Positions 40,763-49,603 of a DNA stretch of 64,000 nt are shown piece by piece (the stretch's first letter is position 1; each line of letters begins with the position of its first letter). Made by a program: the position numbers and the translations under genes. The notes under the pieces are model-generated. The model did no database searches. It had not been told where the DNA came from and saw only the letters and a list, made by a program, of their open reading frames with translations. Origin of the DNA: SpSt-501 sp037481615 (GTDB taxonomy: Bacteria > Desulfobacterota > Desulfobacteria > Desulfobacterales > SpSt-501); the NCBI GenBank assembly GCA_037481615.1, contig JBBFLI010000013.1; one strand, written 5' to 3'.

Positions 40763-42547
40763 ATGCGGATCGTCGTCGCCCGCATGTCCGGCTTTTGCAT
40801 GGGGGTGCGCCGGGCGGTCGAGATGATCCTCGACGCCCCGGAGCGCCACCCGGGGCCGATCTGCACCTTCGGGCCCCTCATCCACAACCCCCAGGTCCTC
40901 GAGCTTCTCGCCTCGCGCGACATCCGCACCCTCGAGGAGGTCCCCGACCGCGGCGAGGGCACGGTGCTGATCCGCGCCCACGGGGTGCCGCCCGAGACCA
41001 AGCGCCGTCTCAAGCAGAGCGGCTTCCACGTGATCGACGCCACCTGCCCGCGCGTCGTGCGCGTCCAATCGATCATCCGCCGGCATGCGCGCCAGAACCA
41101 CGCGGTGATCATCCTGGGGGACCCGGACCACCCGGAGGTCGCGGGTCTGCTGGGCTACGCCGGGGAGCGCGGGGTCGTCGTCTCCAGCCTGGCCGAGCTC
41201 GAGCGCCTGCCCCCCTTCCCCGAGGCGATCCTCGTCGCCCAGACGACGCAGAACACGGCTCTCTTCCAGGAAGCGGTCGCCTGGGTCGCCCGGCGGCACC
41301 CGCACTACAAGGTCTACCGCACGATCTGCGATTCGACCGAGCGCCGCCAGGAAGAGGTGAAGCGGCTCGCCGGCGAGGTCGACCTGCTGATCGTCGTCGG
41401 CGGCAAGAGCAGCGGGAACACGAGGCGTCTCTTCGAGATCGCGCGCGCAACGGGCAAACCCGCCTTCCACATCGAGGACGAGCGCGAGCTCGGGGGCATC
41501 GACCCCGGGCTGCTCGCCCGGAGCCGGGCGATCGGGATCACGGCCGGGGCCTCGACCCCGAACTGGGTGATCCGCAAGGTGATCCTCGCGCTCGAAAACG
41601 CACTCTTCCGCCGCAAATCCCCGCTGCACAAGGCGCTCTACGCCTTCATGCGCGCCGCGCTCCTCACCAACGCCTACGTCTCGCTCGGCGCGGCCGGCCT
41701 CTGCTACGCGGCAAGCCTCCTCCAGGGCGTCCCGGAGGGAGCGGGGGCCTGGATGGGGGTCGCCTACCTCTATGTCCAGTCCATGCACATCCTGAATCAC
41801 CTGACCGGGAGCCGCGCGGACCGCTTCAACGAACCCGACCGCGCGCGCTTTTACGAGGAGCGCAAGGTTCCGCTGACCGCGGCGGCGCTCGCCTGCGGTG
41901 CAGGCGGCCTCTGCCTCGCCTTCCTGCAGGGGGGGCTGCCCTTTCTCCTGCTGCTCGCGATGAGTCTGCTCGGGCTCTCCTACCGCATGGCCCTGCTTCC
42001 GCGCGGCATCGCCCCGGGCGGGATCCGGCGTCTCCAGGACCTGCCCGGCTCGAAGACGGTCCTCATCGCGCTCGCCTGGGGGATGGTCGCCGCCTTGCTG
42101 CCGGCGATCGCCGGCGGCCGGGCGGACTCGCCCCCGGCGGCCGTCGCCTTCGCCTGGATTGTGGCGCTCGTCTTCGTGCGCACCGCCTTTTTCGATCTCC
42201 TGGACATGCAGGGCGACCGGCTCGTCGGCAAGGAGACGATCCCCATTCTGCTGGGGGAGCGCCGCACGCGCCGGATGCTCAAGGCGATCCTCGCCGTCCT
42301 CATCGCCGGCTTGCCGCTCGCGACGGCCCTGATGGGCCTGCCCGCAATCGGCCATCTCCTCGCCCTCTCGCCCGCGGCCATGCTCGCCGTGCTGGTCGCC
42401 TGGGAGCGGGGCGCGGTGCTTCCCGGCGTGCGCCTCGAGTTCCTGGTCGAAAGCCACATCCTGCTCGCCGGGGCGGTCGCCTTGCTGTGGGGGGCGATCG
42501 CCGCCTGGGGCCCTTCCGGCGCCCCGGCGCTCCCGGCGGTGGACTAA
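40763..42547 (+). CDS. ispH: Fusion of IspH (HMBPP reductase) and a UbiA-type prenyltransferase
   Basis: A 594-residue fused protein. Residues 1 to about 285 are IspH, which makes IPP and DMAPP from HMBPP: cluster Cys in SGFCMGVRRAVEM, in DATCPRVVRVQ and in TICDSTERRQEEVKRL, plus the SSGNTRRLFEIA and ITAGASTPNWVI substrate motifs. From about residue 300 the protein is a UbiA-type membrane prenyltransferase with about seven helices. Its first motif is NHLTGSRADRFNEPDR and its second FFDLLDMQGDRLVGKETIP. The natural acceptor (menaquinone ring, heme, other) is not evident. The junction is in frame without stop or homopolymer, so the fusion looks real. Confidence 0.85.
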   Translation: MRIVVARMSGFCMGVRRAVEMILDAPERHPGPICTFGPLIHNPQVLELLASRDIRTLEEVPDRGEGTVLIRAHGVPPETKRRLKQSGFHVIDATCPRVVRVQSIIRRHARQNHAVIILGDPDHPEVAGLLGYAGERGVVVSSLAELERLPPFPEAILVAQTTQNTALFQEAVAWVARRHPHYKVYRTICDSTERRQEEVKRLAGEVDLLIVVGGKSSGNTRRLFEIARATGKPAFHIEDERELGGIDPGLLARSRAIGITAGASTPNWVIRKVILALENALFRRKSPLHKALYAFMRAALLTNAYVSLGAAGLCYAASLLQGVPEGAGAWMGVAYLYVQSMHILNHLTGSRADRFNEPDRARFYEERKVPLTAAALACGAGGLCLAFLQGGLPFLLLLAMSLLGLSYRMALLPRGIAPGGIRRLQDLPGSKTVLIALAWGMVAALLPAIAGGRADSPPAAVAFAWIVALVFVRTAFFDLLDMQGDRLVGKETIPILLGERRTRRMLKAILAVLIAGLPLATALMGLPAIGHLLALSPAAMLAVLVAWERGAVLPGVRLEFLVESHILLAGAVALLWGAIAAWGPSGAPALPAVD

Positions 42548-42555
42548 GGGGGAGG

Positions 42556-43179
42556 TCAGGACTTCAGGCGGAAGCGGGGTTCGGTGCCCGCAGCGAGCCG
42601 GCGGAGGTTGTCCGCGTGTCGCAGAAAGACGAGGAGGCAGACCGCGGCGGCCGCCGCGGTCTGCGCCCCGGAGCCGGTGGAGAAATAGACCGCCCAGGGC
42701 AGAACGGCCGCCGCGGAGAGCGAGCCGACCGAGACGCGGCGGCAGGCGAGGAAAGCGAGGAAGAAGGCAGCGGCCGCAACCGCGACCGCGTACGGCGCGA
42801 GCGCGAGGAACCCCCCTGCGGCCGTGGCCACCCCCTTGCCGCCGCCGCGGAAGCCGCTGTAGAGGGGAAAGCAATGGCCGGCGAAGGCGAGCAGCGCCGC
42901 GGCCGGGGCGATGTGGGCGAAGGGGGCCTCCGGACCGGTGAACGCGGAGAGGGCCGCGGCGGCCGGGAGAAAACCCTTCAGCAGGTCGGCGGCGAGCGTC
43001 GCCAGGCCGGCCGCGGGCCCTGCCGTGCGCGCGACATTGGTGGCGCCGATGTTGCCGCTCCCGGACCGCCGGGGGTCGACCGCGGAAAAAAACCGGGCGA
43101 AGAGCACCCCGAAGGGGACCGCTCCCAGCAGATAGGACGCGGCGAGCAGTCCGAGAGCGGCCGCCGTGCCCGCGTTCAC
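42556..43179 (-). CDS. plsY: Acyl-phosphate:glycerol-3-phosphate acyltransferase
   Basis: A 207-residue membrane enzyme that makes lysophosphatidate from acyl-phosphate and G3P. It has the three PlsY motifs: RSGSGNIGATNVAR, GHCFPLYSGFRGGGKGVATAAGG and the later RHADNLRRL. About six membrane helices. It begins with GTG at 43179, with GGAGG seven bases upstream. It is convergent with ispH-ubiA (8-base gap). Confidence 0.92.
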   Translation of the reverse strand: MNAGTAAALGLLAASYLLGAVPFGVLFARFFSAVDPRRSGSGNIGATNVARTAGPAAGLATLAADLLKGFLPAAAALSAFTGPEAPFAHIAPAAALLAFAGHCFPLYSGFRGGGKGVATAAGGFLALAPYAVAVAAAAFFLAFLACRRVSVGSLSAAAVLPWAVYFSTGSGAQTAAAAAVCLLVFLRHADNLRRLAAGTEPRFRLKS

Positions 43180-43235
43180 CGACCCGCCTCCCCCGCCCCG
43201 GCGGGCCGGGGCGGCGCCGGAGAGGGATTTCTCCC

Positions 43236-43523
43236 ATGGACGAGAACGAACCGGTCCCCGTCCCGATCGAGGATGTGATCGACCTGCACGCCTTTCACCC
43301 CCGGGACATCCCCGGCCTCCTCGAGCACTGGATCGAAGAATGCGCGGCACGGGGCTTCGCGACCGTCCGCGTGATCCACGGTAAGGGGACCGGGCGTCAG
43401 AAGCTTCGAGTGCGGCAGATCCTCGAAGGCCATCCGCGCGTCCGTTCCTTCCGGGACGCCCCGCCGGAGGCGGGCGGCTGGGGGGCGACGCTGGTCGAGC
43501 TCGGCCCGACGGATCCCCCGTAG
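43236..43523 (+). CDS. Smr-domain protein
   Basis: A 95-residue stand-alone Smr domain. It has IDLHAFHPRDIPGLLEHWIEE (the LDLHG-like motif), FATVRVIHGKGTGRQKLRVRQIL (the HGKG motif) and GGWGATLVEL near the end. Smr domains act as nucleases or nucleic-acid binders; the same module is in MutS2. The ATG at 43236 is preceded by GGAGAGGG. Role in the cell is not known. Confidence 0.85.
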   Translation: MDENEPVPVPIEDVIDLHAFHPRDIPGLLEHWIEECAARGFATVRVIHGKGTGRQKLRVRQILEGHPRVRSFRDAPPEAGGWGATLVELGPTDPP

Positions 43524-43536
43524 CGCAGGCCCCTCC

Positions 43537-44796
43537 TCAGCCGAGCCGCTGCCGGAGTTCGACCAGCGCCTCCGGCGGCCCGAACGAACCCGCCTTGGTC
43601 ACCACGAGGAGCCCCGCGTACGGGCCGCCCAGGATGCGGCCGGCGACGATGCCGCTTGCCACCTCGCGCTCCAGGCAGACCGCATGCGCGTCGAGCCGTT
43701 CGAGCACGGCGGCCGCCGTGTCCCCGCCGGAAAGAAAGAGCCCCCGGGGGGCGGCCTGCGCCATGAGCTGCGCGACGAAACGGGATAGCCCCTCCACGAG
43801 GACCGCGGGGTCCGCGGCCCGTCCCCCTTCCCCGGGCGGAGGCAGGCGAAGCAGGAGATCGCCCCGGGCGAGAGCGTCGGCTGCGCGGGCAAGCGCCGCT
43901 CCGGCGGATGCGCTTTTCTGCGGTCCGCCGAGGATCTCCGGGGCGAGGGTCTCGGCGTGCACCCCGCCGGAGGCCCCGATCCGGTCGGCCTGCTCGCGGA
44001 GCCGCTCGGAGGCGGACCCGCATACCCAGAGGATACCGGTCCCCCCCGCCGGCGGCCGCAGCGGGGCGGCCGGCGAAGCCGGAACCGCCGGCCCGGCCCC
44101 GCGCACGAGGGCGGCGGCGAGCCCGGCCGAGCCGCAAGGGAGAACCCGGGGGAAACGCCGGAGTGCCAGGGAGGCGATCAGCTCCAAATGCCGTTCCTCC
44201 AGGGCATCGAAGCAGACGTGCACCGCGCCTTTTTCGAGCAGGCGCCGGATTTCGACCGCCGCCGCCTCCTCGCCCGCCTCGAGCGCCCGGAAGCCCACGT
44301 GGGCGACGGGGCGGCGGCTCGAGCGCGCGATCCAGGCGGGGAGCAGGGACTCGGTGACCGGGAAGACGGGGTCGCGCGCCATCTCGGTTTCCGCGACCGG
44401 CCGCCCGTCCAGCCGGTGGATCCCCTCCCGGGTCGTCCGACCCTGGGCGGGGAAGGCCGGGGCGATGAAGCTCGCCTCCGCGCCGAGAACTTCGACCACG
44501 GCCTCGATTTCCGCCCCGATCGGGCCGCGAAGCGACGAGTCGATCTTTTTGTAGACGCGCCGGCAGCCTGCGGACTGGAGGCCGTGGGCGACCCGATGCA
44601 GCGTCGCGGCGGCCTCCCCAGCGGGAAGCCCGCGGGTCCCGGTGAAGAGGGCGACCCCCGCCGGCGGCGGATCGAAGCGGAGATCGGGCCCGGAGCGGGC
44701 GTCGACGAGGTAGAGCGGTGAGGCGAGCGCCCGGAACTGGATCCCCGTATCCGCCGCCCCGGTCAGATCATCGGCGATGACCGCCCACGAAAGCAA
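43537..44796 (-). CDS. Four-carbon acid sugar kinase family protein (OtnK/DUF1537-like)
   Basis: A 419-residue protein with the two OtnK domains. The N-terminal substrate domain has VIADDLTGAADTGIQF and KKIDSSLRGPIGAEI; FIAPAFPAQGRTTREGIH follows. The C-terminal nucleotide domain has LFLSGGDTAAAVLERL and LLVVTKAGSFGPPEALVEL. Members phosphorylate threonate, erythronate and related acids. No dehydrogenase or isomerase partner sits next to it, so the substrate is undefined. The TRAP/ilvD unit is 9 kb away and need not be related. Confidence 0.85.
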   Translation of the reverse strand: MLSWAVIADDLTGAADTGIQFRALASPLYLVDARSGPDLRFDPPPAGVALFTGTRGLPAGEAAATLHRVAHGLQSAGCRRVYKKIDSSLRGPIGAEIEAVVEVLGAEASFIAPAFPAQGRTTREGIHRLDGRPVAETEMARDPVFPVTESLLPAWIARSSRRPVAHVGFRALEAGEEAAAVEIRRLLEKGAVHVCFDALEERHLELIASLALRRFPRVLPCGSAGLAAALVRGAGPAVPASPAAPLRPPAGGTGILWVCGSASERLREQADRIGASGGVHAETLAPEILGGPQKSASAGAALARAADALARGDLLLRLPPPGEGGRAADPAVLVEGLSRFVAQLMAQAAPRGLFLSGGDTAAAVLERLDAHAVCLEREVASGIVAGRILGGPYAGLLVVTKAGSFGPPEALVELRQRLG

Positions 44797-44915
44797 GGAA
44801 ACCCCGCCCTCTCCCCTTCCGGCCGATTTGCAGGCACACGGGTTTTTTTACGCCGGAGGGGCGCAAAGATCAAACCCGCGCCCCCGCAGGCCGCCGCCCG
44901 GCGCGGGCCATCCGG

Positions 44916-44944
44916 TTGCCGTCGGTGCCGCCTCGGGGTAAGAT
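44916..44944 (+). promoter_or_regulatory. Promoter of the DUF401 transporter gene
   Basis: TTGCCG (44916-44921) and TAAGAT (44939-44944), spaced by 17 bases, stand 34 bases before the ATG. The GGGGTAAGATTCG context closely resembles GGGGTAAAATTCG of the activase promoter near 1199. Confidence 0.5.
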
Positions 44945-44977
44945 TCGACATCCGCCCTTGGGCGGCGGGATGACACC

Positions 44978-46207
44978 ATGCCCGATGTGCTGAACCTCGT
45001 CCTCGTTCTGGCGGCCATTCTCGTTCTCCTGCGTCTGCGGGTCCCGCTCAGCCTGACGCTCGTCGCCGGCGGTATCGGCCTCGGCCTGCTCTACCGCCTC
45101 ACGGCCGCGGGCTGGGCTGCGGTGCTGAGGGGGGCGCTCGGGAGCTTCGAAAACCTGAAGCTCGTGATCGCGCTCGAAGGGGTGCTGCTCTTCAGCGCCG
45201 TCATGAAGGAAACCGGGGCCATGCGGGCGGCCATCGCCGCGCTGCGCGGGCTCTTGCGCGACCTGCGCATCCTGCTTGCCGCCCTGCCGGCGCTCGTCGG
45301 CCTCCTTCCCGTCGTCGGCGGGGCGATGCTCTCGGCGCCGCTCGTGGACGAGGCCTCGGGGGGGCTGACCCTCCGTCCCGAGCGCCGCACCTTCCTCAAT
45401 TACTGGTTCCGCCACGTCTGGGAATACTCGCTGCCCACCTTTCCGGCGGTGTTCCTCACGGCCTCGATCACCCGTGTGCCGATATCCGAGATCGTCACCG
45501 CGGGCCTGCCGCTCACCCTCGTCGCCATCGCCGCCGGGGCCCTCGCCGGGTTCCGCGGCATCCGGCCGGAGGGAGGACATCCCCCGCCGGCGACCGCCGG
45601 CGTTCCCCGCGAGCTTCTCGCCGTGCTGTCGAGCCTCTTTCCCTTCGTCCTCGTCGTCGGGGCGACAGCGGCTTTCGAAATTCACCTCGCCTGGTCCATC
45701 ATCGCCGGGATCGCGGTCGCCGCCCTGGCGGGGAGGCTCCCGGGAAAAAGCTGGCCGGGGCTGTTGCGCGCTCACCTCTCCTTCGATCTCGCGGTCCTCA
45801 TCTGGGGGATCATGCTCTTCAAGGAGGCGCTGCTCGCGAGCGGGGCCATGCCGCGCATCGCCGAGGCGCTCTCGGCCCGCGGGGTCCCCCCGCTTGCGCT
45901 CTCGCTTCTGATCCCGGCGGCGATCGCCTTTCTCACCGGGTACACCACGGCCTTCGTGGGCTTGAGTTTTCCGCTGCTGGTCCCCTTCTTGCCGGACGGG
46001 GCCCTCCGCGCCTGGTACGTGATGTTCGCTTTGGCCGGCGGAATCTGCGCCCACATGCTCTCGCCGATGCACGCCTGCCTCGCCATGACCCTCCAGTATT
46101 ACCGGGCCTCCCTGGGGGCGGCCTACCGGCTGCTCCTCCTGCCGGCGTTCGCCGTGCTGCTGGCGGCCGCCGTCCAGCTCGCCCTCGCCGAGTTTTTTCT
46201 GGGCTGA
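44978..46207 (+). CDS. DUF401-family integral membrane transporter
   Basis: A 409-residue membrane protein with about ten helices. It has GAMLSAPLVDEASGG, FRHVWEYSLPTFPAVFLTASI, LTGYTTAFVGLSFPLLVPF and the late GGICAHMLSPMHACLAMTLQYY. DUF401 proteins resemble GntP/CitMHS-type ion-coupled carriers, but no substrate is established. A good promoter precedes it. On the opposite strand the desaturase frame runs on through this whole gene without a stop, which I read as chance in GC-rich DNA. Confidence 0.83.
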   Translation: MPDVLNLVLVLAAILVLLRLRVPLSLTLVAGGIGLGLLYRLTAAGWAAVLRGALGSFENLKLVIALEGVLLFSAVMKETGAMRAAIAALRGLLRDLRILLAALPALVGLLPVVGGAMLSAPLVDEASGGLTLRPERRTFLNYWFRHVWEYSLPTFPAVFLTASITRVPISEIVTAGLPLTLVAIAAGALAGFRGIRPEGGHPPPATAGVPRELLAVLSSLFPFVLVVGATAAFEIHLAWSIIAGIAVAALAGRLPGKSWPGLLRAHLSFDLAVLIWGIMLFKEALLASGAMPRIAEALSARGVPPLALSLLIPAAIAFLTGYTTAFVGLSFPLLVPFLPDGALRAWYVMFALAGGICAHMLSPMHACLAMTLQYYRASLGAAYRLLLLPAFAVLLAAAVQLALAEFFLG

Positions 46208-47131
46208 CCCCCCCACGACCTCAAAAGGGATCGGGCCGCGGAACTGGCGCCAGAACGCCCGCAGCCAGGAGAAGTCGAAGCCCTCGCCGGCCTCGCGATG
46301 CGCAAGCGCCAGCCGGTGCCAGGGGAGAAGGGGCCGTTCGTGGTGCACGCGATGGCGGTTGAAATGGAGAAAGAGGGCATCGACCGGGCGCGGCAGGCTC
46401 AGGTTCAAAGCGTAGAGCCGCAGCCGCGGGTCGGTGCCGTAATGGGGGAGATTGTTCGCCGTGGAAACCAGAAAGGCCCTCCCCGCGAGGAAGATAAGCA
46501 GCAAGGCGGGCTCGCCGCGGTAGGCGAAGAGCGCCAGGCCCCAGAGGGAGAGGGCGGCTGCGGCCTCGAGGCGCCACGCCCACCGTGCCTCCGGCCGGGC
46601 GAGGATCCTCGCGAGCGACCCGAGGATCTCCTGCTCCTCGGGCTCGGCGTCGCGGGATCGGCGGTCGAGGATCCGCCGCAGGAGCCGGTTCGGCAGCAGC
46701 ACGGCCGCGCCGCCCAGGGTTTCGAGCAGATAGAAACCGCCGCAGAGGTTGAGATAATAGCGCGCCGCCGCGCGGAGGCGTCCGGTGCGCTGGGGATCGT
46801 AGAGATCCGGCCGGTCGATCCGCGCGCCGTTGAAGCGATGGTGCATGAGGTGCCCGAAGCGGAGCGGCCCGAAGGGAGCGCCGAACAGGGCGCAGAGGAG
46901 GCGCCCCAAAAGATCGTTCGCGCCCGGCCGGGGGTGGAGGCTCCGGTGAAAGGCCTCGTGGGCGAGGTACCAGAGGGGCTGGGTGTGGAGCAGGACCGGC
47001 AGGAACAGGAGCGCCCAGAGGGGGCTTTGGGGCAGGAGAAGAACCGGTAGCGACAGGAAAAGCATGCCGTGCAGCAGAAGCGCAACGAAAACGAGAGCGA
47101 GGTTCGTTCGCGTGCGGATGTCCCGGAACAT
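46208..47131 (-). CDS. Membrane fatty acid desaturase/hydroxylase-like protein, 3' end unclear
   Basis: About 308 residues up to 46208. It has hydrophobic helices and the three His boxes of membrane di-iron desaturases: HEAFHRSLH, HLMHHRF and the later HFNRHRVHHERP, with NNLPHYGT between. These enzymes oxidise acyl chains with oxygen, notable in a presumed anaerobe. GAGGTG lies before the ATG at 47131; the CPBP gene is 22 bases upstream. The frame has no stop at the expected end: it continues antisense through the DUF401 gene to 44870. Similarity-like sequence fades at PFEVVGG, exactly at a run of seven C's (46208-46214), so a frameshift or sequence error at the end is possible. Confidence 0.7.
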
Positions 47132-47153
47132 GGTATCCACCTCACGGCGGGCC

Positions 47154-47722
47154 TTAGAGCCCGCGGTAGAAATGCACCCCCCAGCCCAACGTGAAGAGGA
47201 GGTTCCCGTATAACGCATGCTCGAGCGACACCGCCCCGAGCGACGCCGTGCGCAGATCGCTGCGCGCGAAGAGCAGCCCGCCCGCAAGCGAAACGAGGGG
47301 GGCGACCCCGTTGTCGAAAATCCCGTGGAGCCAGGCGAACGAGACCGCACTCGCCGCGGCGAGGAGCCCGGGCTTGCGAAAGAGCGGCTGCAGGCGGTGA
47401 AAGAAGAAGACGCGGAAGATCAGCTCCTGGGGCAATGCCGAGAGAAAGGGGTAGAGGGCCATGACGGCAAGCCGCACGAGGGGCCGATTCCGCGGAAAGG
47501 AGAAAAAGAGACGGGGTTCCCAGAAGCCGATGGCCGCCGCGAGCAGCCCCCCACGCCGAGGGAGCGCAACAGGATTGCTTTCACCGCCCCGGTTGGGAAG
47601 GGGGTGAGGCGAAGCCGCCTGCGGTCGAAGGCCGGGTCGCGCAGCAGCAACGCGAGGCAGAACGCCGCAGCGAGAAGCAGCGTGGGGGGTGCTTGCGCCT
47701 TTTCCTTCGCAATCCCCCGCAC
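47154..47722 (-). pseudogene. CPBP-family intramembrane protease-like gene, frameshifted
   Basis: Two frames together make one protein of about 189 residues. The N-terminal part starts at 47722 (MRGIAKEK, then the hydrophobic helix TLLLAAAFCLALLL) and runs to GAVKAILLRSLGVGG. The C-terminal part in the next frame continues LLAAAIGFWEPRLFF and carries the CPBP motifs LPQELIFR, FAWLHGI and EHALYGN. The break is at a run of six C's, 47547-47552; one base more or fewer restores the frame. The usual EE pair of motif 1 is QE here. This is either a real homopolymer frameshift or a sequencing error. Members are CAAX-protease-like or bacteriocin self-protection proteins. It lies upstream of the desaturase gene. 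Confidence 0.7.
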
Positions 47723-47962
47723 CCATGGGGGCTTGGATATCCCGTCCCCGTTAGAATTCCGTTAGCAGCGCCCCGGGGCTTTCCTTCAAGGCGATGCGGC
47801 GCCGGCCCCACGGGCGGGTGACGACGGACGGGGGAATGCGGGTGCCTTCCGGTTCCGGAATGGAATCCTGACGACCGCCTCATCTTCACCTGAAGCGCCG
47901 CGCCCCGACTGGGGCCAATGGAAAAAGCGGCCCTCCGAGATCTCCGTGGAAACGACGTCCTC

Positions 47963-48480
47963 ATGTCGATCCGGCGCCTGACGGTGGAATACCCGGGCGG
48001 CCGCAAAGCGTTGCAGGAGATCACCCTCGAAATCGACCGGGGCGAGTTGACCGTGCTCCTCGGCCGTTCGGGTGCCGGGAAGTCGACCCTTCTGCGTCGC
48101 CTCAGCCTGCTGCGGAAACCCACCGCCGGGACCATCGGGGTGGAGGGTTTCGGGGAAATCACCGCCCGGGCCCGCCTGCGCGATTACCGGCGGCAGGCGG
48201 GAATGGGGTTTCAGCTCCACCATCTGATCGGCCGCCGATCCGCGCTGCGGAATGTGCTCATGGGCCGCCCGGCCTATCATTCCACCCTGCCCGCCCTGCG
48301 CAGCCTCCTTCCTTTTCCGCGCGAGATGTCGAACCCGCCATGAAGCCTCGAGCGTGTGGGGCCGGCCGGTAGGGCGCTCAGCCGCGTGGACCGTGTCAGC
48401 GGCGGGGAGCGTCAGCGCGTGGGCATCGCCCGGTCTCTGGCCCAACGCCCCCGCATTCTCTTCGCCGCGGCCGGGTCAAG
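47963..48480 (+). pseudogene. ptxA: ptxA remnant: phosphite/phosphonate ABC transporter ATPase, broken
   Basis: The first 127 codons from the ATG at 47963 are a good PhnC/PtxA-type ATPase: VEYPGGRKALQEITLEIDRG, Walker A GRSGAGKSTLLRRL and the Q-loop region GFQLHHLIGRRSALRNVLMG. A TGA at 48341-48343 interrupts, caused by two small compensating indels (another frame supplies DVEPAMK). Then the frame resumes with LERVGPAGRALSRVDR and the ABC signature SGGERQRVGIARSLAQRPRILF. Walker B and everything after it are deleted, and the sequence passes straight into the tail of a binding protein. It cannot make a functional ATPase. Confidence 0.8.
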
Positions 48481-48762
48481 GTCAGCGCCGAGTCCGAGCC
48501 CATCCCCGAGTACCTCTGGGTCATGCGCTCCGACCTGACGCCCGAGCCGAAGGGGAAAATCCGCCGGGCCTTCTACGAGCTCCGGGATCCGGCCATCCTG
48601 AAGCCGCTCAAGGCCGACGGCCTCGCGCCCATTCGGGACACCGATTATGATGTCATCCGCAACGCCGCCGAGATCCTCGGCCTGGTCCTCGGGTCCCTCG
48701 AGCGACGGGTCGCCGACACCCCCTGGACGTGTCCGGAGCACGAAACCGCGACTCTGCCCCGC
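48470..48762 (+). pseudogene. ptxB: ptxB remnant: C-terminal fragment of the phosphite/phosphonate-binding protein
   Basis: In the frame one base shifted from ptxA, VKVSAESEPIPEYLWVMRSDL begins (split here only for description at the PIPEYLWV core), then KIRRAFYELRDPAILKPL and ADGLAPIRDTDYDVIRNAAEIL. These are the last segments of PhnD/PtxB-type periplasmic proteins. The signal peptide and about three quarters of the protein are gone, removed in the same deletion that took the end of ptxA. No stop separates it from the next fragment. Confidence 0.7.
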
Positions 48763-49603
48763 ATGCTCGATGAGGGAGGCAAGCCTTCCGCCGCCGTCTC
48801 TTCCCGCCTGCGTGCGGTTCTCGCCGCGCGCAGGCGGGACCTGCAGCGCAGCGCGTTTCGGGCGGGAGGCGTCCTCTTTCTCGTCGTGGCCTGCCTGGGG
48901 TACGCTGATTTTTTTCAACCCACGGCGTTACACCGAGGGGGCCCACGGGATTTTCCAGATCATCGTCCGCGAGGGGCTGCCCCCCGATTTCAGCCGCCTG
49001 GCCTCGTGGGGCGGGCCCCTGCCGGACACCTTCGCCATGAGCATCGCCGGCACGACGCTCAGTGTCCTCTTTTTCGTTCGTCCTCGGCTTTCTCGCGGCC
49101 CGCAACACCACCCCCCACCCCCTGGTCTACGCCGCGGCGCCTCTTCTTGAACTTTATGCGCGCCATCCCGGAATTGATTCTCGGCAATCCTTTTTCTCGC
49201 CGCGGTCGGCTTGGGGATTCTGCCGGGGGTTCCGGCGCTGGGGTTCCATTCGATCGGCATGGTGGGGAAATTCTTCGCCGAGGCGATCGAGCACGCCGAC
49301 CAGGCCCCCGTCGAGGCCGTCCGGGCCTGCGGGGGGAGTCGGCTGCAAATCCTCTGGCACGGGATCCTGCCCCAGGTCTTCCCGCAGATGGCGGATGTCT
49401 CCTTCTGCCGCTGGGAGTACAATTTCCGGGCCTCGACGGTGATGGGGATGGTCGGCTGCGGTGGAACCGGCTTCCCGCTCATCTCTTCGCTGAACCTGAT
49501 GGATGATCGCCAGGTGACGGCCCTTCTGCTGATCATCCTCTTCTGCGTCACGGTCGTCGACGCCCTGAGCGCCCGCATGCGGCGGCGTTTCCAACAGGTG
49601 CCC
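48763..49603 (+). pseudogene. ptxC: ptxC remnant: permease gene with at least four frameshifts
   Basis: The fragments read in order as one PhnE/PtxC-type permease. They are MLDEGGKPSAAV to LFLVVACLGYAD; FFNPRRYTEGAHGIFQII (shift in the seven-T run 48909-48915) to MSIAGTTLSVLF; SFVLGFLAARNTTPHPLVYA (shift near 49072); FLNFMRAIPELILG (shift near 49145); and LFLAAVGLGILPGVPALGFH (shift near 49190) onward. The last frame is intact to the end and includes EAVRACGGSRLQILWHGILP and MGMVGCGGTGFPL, the transmembrane permease signature. The frame then runs without a stop into ptxD. Confidence 0.75.

Noticed and set aside
48341..48343. In-frame TGA in the ptxA remnant as a second selenocysteine codon
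   Set aside because: The position is not a Cys/Sec site in ABC ATPases, no SECIS-like hairpin was seen, and another frame supplies the missing conserved residues, so it is the product of indels.
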